Origin: Candidatus Latescibacterota bacterium
Lineage (GTDB): Bacteria > JAAXHH01 > JABIQT01
Length of the DNA: 5,004 bases
Assembly: GCA_018667995.1 (NCBI GenBank)
Contig: JABIQT010000226.1
Coordinates: forward strand, 1-5,004
Direction of reading: 5' to 3'
Shown in pieces: positions 1-5,004 of the stretch; position 1 is the stretch's first letter, and every line of letters begins with the position of its first letter. The notes below the pieces were generated by a model. It was not told the origin of the DNA. It worked only from the letters and a program-made list of their open reading frames with translations, and searched no databases. The position numbers were made by a program, and so were the translations under genes.

Positions 1-2
1 AA

Positions 3-1202
3 TCCATGGGTAACGTAGATGACGCCTTCGAAGAGCTCAGGAGGGAGCGTCACAAAGGCACTCTCGCAGACACTGATAAAATAGCCTTCCTCGAGGAAGC
101 CTTTGAATTGGCTAAGAAGTCGGCTAAGGAGTGGATCGTTCCCAATGAAATGGATGAGGCGTTGGACAGAGCTGGTGCCGTGGGCTTGAATGCGACAACG
201 GGCGCTGATGCGACGCGGTATTTCTATAGTCTACCCTCCAATAAGATCGAACTGTTCTTCTCACTAGAGTCAGATCGGTTCCTCAATCCCGTCCTTCGCG
301 AGTTCTATACCGAGAAGAATGTGGTGATGGAAGAGCGGCGAATGCGCACGGAAAGCAGTCCGGTAGGACGTCTGGTCGAGGAGATGATCGCCGCATCCTA
401 TAAGGCACATCCTTACGGAGAACCGACCGTAGGGCATATGTCCGATCTGGCATCGGTAACGCGCCAGGAAGCCCTTGAGTTTTTCGATACCTACTATGGC
501 GCCAGCAATCTGACCGTCGTGCTGGTTGGCGATGTAAATCCGGTGCAGGTGAAACAACTGGCCGAAACGTACTTTGGGCGTCTTCCCACCAAGCCCAAAC
601 CGACGCCGGTAGAGACCGTGGAACCCCCGCAGTTGGGTGAACGCCGAATCATCGTCGAAGATCGTTCACAGCCTGTGTTGCTGATGGGATATCACAAAGT
701 CGATATCCGACACGAAGACGATTTGATTTTCAACGTATTGGCAGATATTCTCGGACGAGGTCGAACGAGTCGTCTCTACAAGAAAATGGTCAAGGAAGAA
801 AAGATCGCCGTCAATGCATCGGCATTTATCGATTTTCCAGGTAGCAAGTACCCAAATATGATGGTCTTCTTTTCTTTTCCCAGCCAGGGACATACTGCAG
901 AGGATTGTGAGGCGGCCATCAACGCGGAAGTTACGCGGATTCAAGAGTCGCTCGTTTCAGAATCAGAACTGCAAAAAGCGAAGACCCGTGCTCGTGCCGA
1001 TTTGGTGCGCCAGTTGGATTCGAATTCCGGACTTGCCGGTCAGCTGGCGTACACACATGTGCTCACCGACGACTGGAGAAATCTCTTCCGGATGCTTGAG
1101 AAAATCGACGCAATCACCGCGGAAGACATTCAGCGCGTGGCCAAGGAGTATCTGATTTCAAGCCAACGTACCGTCGCCATGATTAAGACGACTGCCCAAT
1201 AG
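3..1202 (+). CDS. M16 family zinc metallopeptidase, catalytic (zinc-binding) subunit, 5'-truncated by window edge
   Basis: This is the C-terminal ~399 residues of an M16 (insulinase/processing-peptidase-like) peptidase, expected to degrade peptides in the periplasm or at the envelope. The frame is open to the window edge. The ATG at position 6 is internal: the HxxEH zinc motif that must precede this region is missing and would lie upstream. Counting from that Met, residues 1-43 are a charged E/K-rich helical insert typical of this subfamily. The core resumes with VGLNATTGADATRYFYSLPS (59-78), then VVMEERRM (106-113), where E109 is the expected third zinc ligand, and HPYG (135-138). The M16 C-terminal domain starts near residue 152 and ends with a DSNSGLAGQLAY segment. 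At the position of the substrate-binding Arg/Tyr pair, V262 and V269 are found, so this subunit lacks it. The next gene supplies that pair, which implies a heterodimer. The family call is very secure; the secretion signal lies outside the window. Confidence 0.95.
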   Translation, partial: SMGNVDDAFEELRRERHKGTLADTDKIAFLEEAFELAKKSAKEWIVPNEMDEALDRAGAVGLNATTGADATRYFYSLPSNKIELFFSLESDRFLNPVLREFYTEKNVVMEERRMRTESSPVGRLVEEMIAASYKAHPYGEPTVGHMSDLASVTRQEALEFFDTYYGASNLTVVLVGDVNPVQVKQLAETYFGRLPTKPKPTPVETVEPPQLGERRIIVEDRSQPVLLMGYHKVDIRHEDDLIFNVLADILGRGRTSRLYKKMVKEEKIAVNASAFIDFPGSKYPNMMVFFSFPSQGHTAEDCEAAINAEVTRIQESLVSESELQKAKTRARADLVRQLDSNSGLAGQLAYTHVLTDDWRNLFRMLEKIDAITAEDIQRVAKEYLISSQRTVAMIKTTAQ

Positions 1203-1219
1203 GCGTAGATTCATATTTT

Positions 1220-1223
1220 GGAG
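1220..1223 (+). promoter_or_regulatory. Possible RBS for an alternative upstream start (ATG 1230)
   Basis: GGAG lies 6 nt before an ATG at 1230 that is in frame with the second M16 gene and only 27 bp after the first gene's stop. Using it would add 21 residues before the signal peptide. On ribosome-site strength alone it competes well with the site at 1282-1288. A TTG at 1218 overlaps this GGAG and is unlikely to be the start. Confidence 0.4.
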
Positions 1224-1281
1224 ATTAGAATGAGCACCACTGCCTTGACCACAGTTATTCGAGACGTAAAAAGCCGTATCC

Positions 1282-1288
1282 AGGGAGG
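1282..1288 (+). promoter_or_regulatory. RBS favouring the ATG at 1293
   Basis: AGGGAGG sits 4 nt before ATG 1293. The spacing is slightly short but the match to the anti-Shine-Dalgarno sequence is good. The ATG it serves begins a compact classical signal peptide, which is the main reason to prefer this start over ATG 1230. Confidence 0.5.
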
Positions 1289-1292
1289 CCAG

Positions 1293-3422
1293 ATGTCATA
1301 CCGACTTATACGTGCTGCCCTGTTAGTGGCGTTGATGATTGCGCTCTCCACAGGTGTAGCGGAATCTCAGAAACATTACAGTGAGTTAAGATATCCACCG
1401 TTGAACGCGATCGATGTACCCGACGCGGAACGTGTAAAGCTGCGAAACGGCATCATCCTCTACCTCGTGGAGGATCACCGTCTACCGATGATCAATTTGA
1501 GGGCTCGTATTGGGGTGGGAGCTATTGACGACCCTGCCGATAAAACGGGTCTCGCAGGAATAACGGGTTCCGTCATGCGCACTGGCGGCACGGATAGCAT
1601 GTCCGGAGATGAAATTGACGAAGCCATGGAGAGCATTGGCGCTTCGATCGAAACGGGAATTGGCAGGACTTCGGGATTCGCACGTATGACGGTACTTCGT
1701 GGGAATCTCGATACGGCATTGCCTATTCTGGCTGACATCCTGATTAAACCCGCCTTTGCCGAAGAGAAGATAGAGCTCCAGAAAGTCCAGACCCGGTCAG
1801 CCATAGCCCGGAGAAACGACGACGCCAATGGCATTGCCAGTCGCGAATTCAGCAAGCTCATTTACGGCGCCGAAAGTGTATTCGGGCGTCAAGCCGAGTA
1901 TGCGACCATCGATGCGATCTCCCGCGACGACCTTGTGGCATTCCACGAGAGGTACTTTGTTCCCGGTAATGTTATGATAGGGATCTCCGGCGACTTCGAT
2001 ACGAAGGAGATGCGATCCGCGATAGAATCGGCATTGGGCCGTTGGGAGAAGCAGCCCCTTCAAAGGACCAAGACACCCGATGTGAAGTACGATTTTAATC
2101 GATCCGTTCATTATATCGAGAAAAATGATGTCAATCAGAGCAGCATTTTTCTCGGGCATATCGGGGGGCTTCGAAACAGTCGCGACTATTTTGCCCTCCA
2201 GGTCATGAATGACATTTTGAGCGGTGGATTTTCGGGGCGACTCATGAGGAATGTGCGTTCTGACCAGGGCCTCGCATACGCGGTCTTCGGGCAGTACAGC
2301 GCCAATTATGACTATCCAGGCATTTTCTACGTAGGATGTATGACCCGCTCTGACGCTACTGTGCAAGCCATACAATCTATGTTGCGGGAAGTCGAACGAA
2401 TGAGGTCAGAGGACGTGACTGACGAAGAACTTACGCTGGCCAAAGAGAGTTTTCTCAATTCATTTGTCTTCAACTTCGATACGCGCGGCGAAGTAATCGA
2501 CCGCAAGATGACTTATGAATACTACGGGTATCCAAAGGATTTCCTCGAACGCACGAAAGAGGGCATCGAAAAGGTGTCACGTGCCGATGTGAAGCGGGTC
2601 GCGGAGAAATACCTCAAACCTGACCTGGTGCGTATTCTGGTTGTAGGTCGGGGAGAAGATTTCGGAACTCCCTTGGCGTCCTTGGGGCCCGTGAATGTGA
2701 TCGATATCTCGATCCAAACACCTGAGGTCGAAACACCTGAGGTATCCGAAGACGCACTCGCGAGGGGACGGTCGCTTCTCAACCGGGCGGTTGCCGCTGC
2801 AGGAGGCAGTGAGGCGTTTAAAAAGGTACAGGCCATTCATGAGAGCGGCCGCGCCACCATGGTTACCCCCCAGGGCGATGTGGGCATGGACGTCACGAGT
2901 ATCATGGCATATCCGGACCGCGTTCGGGTGACAGTGGTATTGCCTCAGGGCGAAATGGTGCAGATAATGAATGGATCTGACGCCTGGCTCATAACCCCGA
3001 TGGGTACTCAGCCGGCACCAGGCCCGATGAACGATACTATGATCAATAACATCTGGCAGAGCATCGTGTATCTATACGGGCACAGCGAGGACACGGCGCT
3101 CGGGGTTCAGTATGTGGGCACAGAGGATGTGGATGGCGCGGCAGCGGAAGTGCTACACATCAGTCCTCCTGGCGCCCGGTCATTCAAGCTCTACCTTGAT
3201 GCCTCAACCATGCTTCCGCTAAAGCGCAGTGCCCAGGAAATGACACCTAATGGCCCGGCGGAGATGGACCAGTACCTATCGGACTTTCGTGAGATCAACG
3301 GCTTGATGCTGCCTTTCAAGAGGGTTATCATGAGCAACGGTCAAAAAGCGGGCGAAGCGACGAATAATGAAATACTCATCAATCCCGAAATCTCCGATGA
3401 GCTGTTCAATGCCCAGCAGTAA
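1293..3422 (+). CDS. M16 peptidase-like non-catalytic subunit with C-terminal LolA-like domain
   Basis: This is a secreted 709-residue partner of the preceding M16 peptidase. From Met 1293, residues 1-25 form a signal peptide: MSYRLIR, a hydrophobic AALLVALMIALSTGV core, then a polar AES region. The M16 N-terminal domain covers about 45-205. Its zinc site is dead: where GLAHxxEH is expected there is GLAGITGS (HxxEH replaced by GITGS, 89-93), and the third-ligand Glu appears to be Gln163. The M16 C-terminal domain (about 208-450) contains GGFSGRLMRNVRSDQGLAY, with R322 and Y329 seven residues apart as in the Arg/Tyr substrate-binding pair of insulin-degrading enzyme. A TPEVETPEV linker (476-484) leads to a domain of about 220 residues resembling LolA/outer-membrane-lipoprotein-sorting folds. 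That domain has ARGRSLLNRAVAAAGG at its start, GSDAWLITPMG in the middle, and FKLYLDASTMLPLKR followed by SDFREINGLMLPF near the end. Starting at ATG 1230 would add 21 residues. The family call is secure; the function of the LolA-like domain is inferred from fold resemblance only. Confidence 0.93.
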   Translation: MSYRLIRAALLVALMIALSTGVAESQKHYSELRYPPLNAIDVPDAERVKLRNGIILYLVEDHRLPMINLRARIGVGAIDDPADKTGLAGITGSVMRTGGTDSMSGDEIDEAMESIGASIETGIGRTSGFARMTVLRGNLDTALPILADILIKPAFAEEKIELQKVQTRSAIARRNDDANGIASREFSKLIYGAESVFGRQAEYATIDAISRDDLVAFHERYFVPGNVMIGISGDFDTKEMRSAIESALGRWEKQPLQRTKTPDVKYDFNRSVHYIEKNDVNQSSIFLGHIGGLRNSRDYFALQVMNDILSGGFSGRLMRNVRSDQGLAYAVFGQYSANYDYPGIFYVGCMTRSDATVQAIQSMLREVERMRSEDVTDEELTLAKESFLNSFVFNFDTRGEVIDRKMTYEYYGYPKDFLERTKEGIEKVSRADVKRVAEKYLKPDLVRILVVGRGEDFGTPLASLGPVNVIDISIQTPEVETPEVSEDALARGRSLLNRAVAAAGGSEAFKKVQAIHESGRATMVTPQGDVGMDVTSIMAYPDRVRVTVVLPQGEMVQIMNGSDAWLITPMGTQPAPGPMNDTMINNIWQSIVYLYGHSEDTALGVQYVGTEDVDGAAAEVLHISPPGARSFKLYLDASTMLPLKRSAQEMTPNGPAEMDQYLSDFREINGLMLPFKRVIMSNGQKAGEATNNEILINPEISDELFNAQQ
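2716..2743 (+). repeat. Two-copy 15-bp-period tandem repeat in the interdomain linker
   Basis: The 13-mer AAACACCTGAGGT occurs at 2716-2728 and again at 2731-2743, a period of 15 bp that preserves the frame. It encodes TPEVE followed by TPEVS, a Pro/Glu-rich linker between the M16 core and the LolA-like domain. It looks like a recent in-frame duplication, and the copy number could vary between strains. Confidence 0.75.
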
Positions 3423-3628
3423 CTTATGGAAAGCTTAGATTTACAGGTTGGGATCGGTCGGTAGGTGGAGCGACGCATCAAGCTGAGATATTTTACCTGG
3501 TCAAATAGAGCTCTGGACCCCGGAGCGTCTGCCGCGTTTGTGCTCTTGCAGACTATCTTCGTAGCAAGATGGAAGCCGCCGCATCCCGGTGCCACAGGCA
3601 ATTCGATTGTTACAGTCTGGAGTACCCT
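3423..3628 (+). other. Intergenic stretch with no supported gene
   Basis: This is about 200 bp after the second M16 gene. All three + frames either contain early stops or give arginine-, cysteine- and serine-rich translations with no recognisable domain. A 7-bp imperfect stem around 3510-3526 is followed by GC-rich sequence rather than a T run, so it is not an intrinsic terminator. No convincing sigma-70-type promoter is visible, although one for the downstream block could lie here. Confidence 0.5.
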
Positions 3629-3635
3629 AAGGAGG
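3629..3635 (+). promoter_or_regulatory. Strong Shine-Dalgarno sequence ahead of a small membrane ORF
   Basis: AAGGAGG is a perfect 7-nt complement to the 16S rRNA 3' end and the strongest such site in the window. The only start at usable distance is TTG 3646, with a 10-nt spacer that is slightly long. ATG 3657 (another frame) and ATG 3661 (same frame as the TTG) are too far away to be served by it. This is the main evidence that the short ORF that follows is translated. Confidence 0.5.
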
Positions 3636-3645
3636 CGCAGGGACG

Positions 3646-3774
3646 TTGTTAGAAAGATGGATGGACTACTTCAGAGACCGCAAGAACTATGCAATGCTGG
3701 CAGCAATTATTCCGACTACCCTTATTGTCGTACTGTCCATACTAGCCTACCTCTTCTTTCTTCTCCTTACTTAG
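3646..3774 (+). CDS. Small single-pass membrane protein, unrecognised (42 aa)
   Basis: I do not recognise this short ORF. It starts at TTG 3646, 10 nt after AAGGAGG. An internal ATG at 3661 would give 37 residues but has only weak ribosome-site sequence before it. Residues 1-15 are charged and aromatic (MLERWMDYFRDRKNY). Residues 16-42 are almost entirely hydrophobic and end in LAYLFFLLLT, enough for one membrane helix. The positive charges and the helix right up to the C-terminus suggest a tail-anchored or N-in topology. An in-frame TAA at 3628-3630 bounds it upstream. It lies between the M16 pair and acpH on the same strand. The strong Shine-Dalgarno sequence and the clean helix support a real gene. 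The non-ATG start, the small size and the overlap with an out-of-frame ORF leave doubt. It could also be a leader peptide or the remnant of a longer protein, because the frame stays open after its TAG. Confidence 0.45.
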   Translation: MLERWMDYFRDRKNYAMLAAIIPTTLIVVLSILAYLFFLLLT

Positions 3775-3873
3775 GTGCGAGCCGGTATGTGGCACGGACT
3801 CAGACAAGCTTTTGCCGCGAGGCGGGAGCAACATCCTGAGGTCATCACTACCCTTGGATCTGTCAGTCTATGA
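3775..3873 (+). other. In-frame continuation after the small ORF's TAG, ending in an ATGA overlap with acpH
   Basis: Immediately after the TAG at 3772-3774 the same frame restarts with GTG 3775 (ATG also at 3787). It runs 32 codons to TGA 3871-3873, which overlaps the acpH start as ATGA. The product would be basic and partly amphipathic (WHGLRQAFAARREQHPE). No Shine-Dalgarno sequence precedes it. It may be chance, a coupling ORF that delivers ribosomes to acpH, or the C-terminal part of a roughly 75-residue membrane protein interrupted by a nonsense codon or by a sequencing error. Confidence 0.2.
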
Positions 3874-4457
3874 ATTTCCTGGCACACCTCTATTTTGCCG
3901 ATGGGACCACGGAGTCTCGATTGGGAAATATAATGGCTGATTTTGTCAAAGGGACCACTGCGACAGATGGTCTCGGGCCCGCCATTGTAGAGGGAATAAA
4001 TAAACACAGGTCCGTAGATAGATTCACGGATGCTCACGAGACGGTGAAGGCCAGCAAAGGCCTGATAAGTTCAAAGCGTCGGCGATTTGCCGGCATCATT
4101 GTCGATGTCTGCTACGATCATTTCCTTGCGCGGAACTGGCCGTCGTTTGCGTCAACGGAACTCCCGGTGTTTGCACAAGAAGTCTATACTTCGTTTCGGG
4201 AGTACTCCGGTGATTTACCCGTGACCATGCGGCAGATGCTGCACTACATGATCGAACAGAATTGGCTTGTCTCCTATGGTACCACATCAGGAATAGCGCG
4301 CGCACTCGACGGACTGTCCAGTCGGATCCGAAGGGAGAACACCCTTGCCGGGGCTGTAGAGGAACTCGAAGAACACCATGAAGAGATGGAGCGACATTTC
4401 TTAGCGTTCTTCCCGGATCTGATGCGCCATATTGATCGCTCGTATAGTGAATCATAG
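3870..4457 (+). CDS. acpH: Acyl carrier protein phosphodiesterase (AcpH family)
   Basis: This predicted cytoplasmic hydrolase removes the 4'-phosphopantetheine arm from holo-ACP to give apo-ACP. The 195-residue length matches the E. coli enzyme (193). Recognisable landmarks follow the family order: MNFLAHL at the N-terminus, GNIMADFVKG (19-28), HRSVDRFTD (46-54), DVCYDHFLARNW (79-90), EQNWLVSY (129-136) and a helical C-terminus ending HFLAFFPDLM. The conserved H6, D24, H46, D50, D54, D83 and H84 are the likely metal-binding and catalytic set of this HD-like family. ATG 3870 is chosen because it begins exactly at the conserved MNFLAHL. The nearest purine-rich sequence (GGA at 3856-3858) is weak and distant, so translation may be coupled to the frame ending at TGA 3871-3873. 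The downstream methyltransferase overlaps its last 11 nt. The physiological role of ACP arm removal is unsettled even in E. coli. Confidence 0.9.
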   Translation: MNFLAHLYFADGTTESRLGNIMADFVKGTTATDGLGPAIVEGINKHRSVDRFTDAHETVKASKGLISSKRRRFAGIIVDVCYDHFLARNWPSFASTELPVFAQEVYTSFREYSGDLPVTMRQMLHYMIEQNWLVSYGTTSGIARALDGLSSRIRRENTLAGAVEELEEHHEEMERHFLAFFPDLMRHIDRSYSES

Positions 4458-5004
4458 ACTCAAGGCCTTTTATAACGCCAGCGGCGTTCATCCAACGACC
4501 GACCCATCCGACGATCGGTCCCAGTTTGCTGTGGCTCCGTTTCTCGATATTTTCAGCGCGCTGATTCGGCCAGGCATGCGTGCCCTTGATCTTGGCTGCA
4601 ATGCGGGAAGGTTTACATTTGCCATGGCGTCGCAGGGAGCAATTGCTACGGGCATAGACTACGCGTTGGTTCCTCTGCGTCACGCCCGAAAAGTAGCTGC
4701 GGAGAGCAAGTTCGGGTGCACTTTTAACCTGGGAGACATTGCCCACCTTCCCTATAGGTCCGATGCTTTCGATTTGGTGCTGATCCCCAATAACATCGTG
4801 GAACACTCCTATGATACTTTCGATAGCCTATGCCGACAGCTGGTGGATATTCTTAGGGATGATGGTCTGTTCGTGATCACTATGCATGATGAACTGGTTA
4901 AGCGAATCGGTCAGGATTCCTACACGGATAATTACGACGTATTTACGGGCGTGTCAGGGGGGCAATCGACCATTCCCGGAAAAGGAACCTTCGATAATCC
5001 AGGG
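4447..5004 (+). CDS. Class I SAM-dependent methyltransferase, 3'-truncated by window edge
   Basis: The first 186 residues of a Rossmann-fold methyltransferase are visible. Motif I is ALDLGCNAGRF (46-56), the glycine-rich SAM loop. GIDYA (69-73) ends beta strand 2 with the acidic residue that binds the SAM ribose. GDIAHLPYRSDAFDLVL (96-112) carries the adenine-contacting Asp97 and motif IV, and is followed by NNIVEH (115-120). LRDDGLFVIT (136-145) is the usual post-I motif strand. The substrate-specific C-terminus is beyond the window, so the substrate is unknown. GTG 4447 is preferred: the frame opens only at 4423, TTG 4432 is the sole earlier start, and the next ATG (4576) falls just before motif I. 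The 11-nt overlap with acpH and the lack of a clear Shine-Dalgarno sequence suggest translational coupling. Candidate substrates include small molecules, lipids or quinone-like compounds, none favoured by the visible sequence. Confidence 0.88.
   Translation, partial: MNHRLKAFYNASGVHPTTDPSDDRSQFAVAPFLDIFSALIRPGMRALDLGCNAGRFTFAMASQGAIATGIDYALVPLRHARKVAAESKFGCTFNLGDIAHLPYRSDAFDLVLIPNNIVEHSYDTFDSLCRQLVDILRDDGLFVITMHDELVKRIGQDSYTDNYDVFTGVSGGQSTIPGKGTFDNPG

Noticed and set aside
6-8. ATG at position 6 as the true start of the first peptidase
   Set aside because: The frame is open to the window edge, and the product from here would lack the essential HxxEH half of the M16 active site and any signal peptide.
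1218-1220. TTG as the start of the second M16 subunit
   Set aside because: It overlaps the GGAG that would serve ATG 1230, and has no ribosome site of its own.
1797-2375. 192-codon antisense ORF
   Set aside because: It lies entirely opposite the M16 core of the second subunit and shows no domain of its own.
3510-3526. Imperfect 7-bp hairpin (CTCTGG with CCGGAG core) considered as a terminator
   Set aside because: It contains a G-U pair and a 3-nt loop, and is followed by GC-rich sequence rather than a T run.
3747-3771. Pyrimidine-rich run considered as a regulatory tract
   Set aside because: It is explained by Leu/Phe/Thr codons of the hydrophobic helix in the small ORF.
3465-3839. 124-codon + strand ORF (GTG start) in the gap before acpH
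   Set aside because: The translation is rich in Arg, Ser, Cys and Thr with no domain, its start has no clear Shine-Dalgarno sequence, and it overlaps the better-supported small membrane ORF in another frame.
4096-4806. 236-codon antisense ORF
   Set aside because: It lies opposite acpH and the methyltransferase, both of which have clear family motifs. Its own translation is basic and low in recognisable structure, so it is a shadow.

Overview
The window comes from a bacterial genome of moderate GC content (roughly 50-53% by eye). All convincing genes lie on the + strand. The best taxonomic hint is the first two genes. They are a paired M16 peptidase of the type common in Acidobacteriota, Gemmatimonadota, Latescibacterota-like and Bacteroidota-like lineages, and the second subunit has a LolA-like C-terminal domain. 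This is family knowledge plus inference; no taxonomic marker gene is present.

Layout. (1) Positions 3-1202 hold the 3' part of a secreted or periplasmic-type M16 zinc peptidase whose start lies upstream of the window. (2) Positions 1293-3422 (possibly from 1230) encode a second, non-catalytic M16 subunit with a signal peptide, an M16 core, a short tandem-repeat linker and a LolA-like C-terminal domain. (3) Positions 3423-3869 carry no conventional gene, but contain a perfect AAGGAGG Shine-Dalgarno sequence followed by a 42-codon single-helix membrane ORF (3646-3774). Its reading frame continues past a TAG and ends in an ATGA overlap with the next gene. (4) Positions 3870-4457 encode an AcpH-type acyl carrier protein phosphodiesterase. 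(5) Positions 4447-5004 hold the 5' part of a class I SAM-dependent methyltransferase that overlaps acpH and runs off the window.

How the genes fit together. The two M16 genes are complementary. The upstream product keeps the third zinc-ligand glutamate but has Val/Val where the substrate-binding Arg/Tyr pair should be. The downstream product has the Arg/Tyr pair at IDE-like spacing, but its HxxEH site has decayed to Gly-Ile-Thr-Gly-Ser. They therefore look like the two halves of one obligate heterodimeric peptidase acting outside the cytoplasm. The downstream block (small membrane ORF, acpH, methyltransferase) is tightly packed and probably translationally coupled. acpH would turn holo-ACP into apo-ACP in the cytoplasm; the roles of the small ORF and the methyltransferase are unknown.

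I saw no RNA genes, CRISPR arrays, insertion sequences or clear intrinsic terminators. The least described part of the window is the small membrane ORF and its in-frame continuation ahead of acpH.
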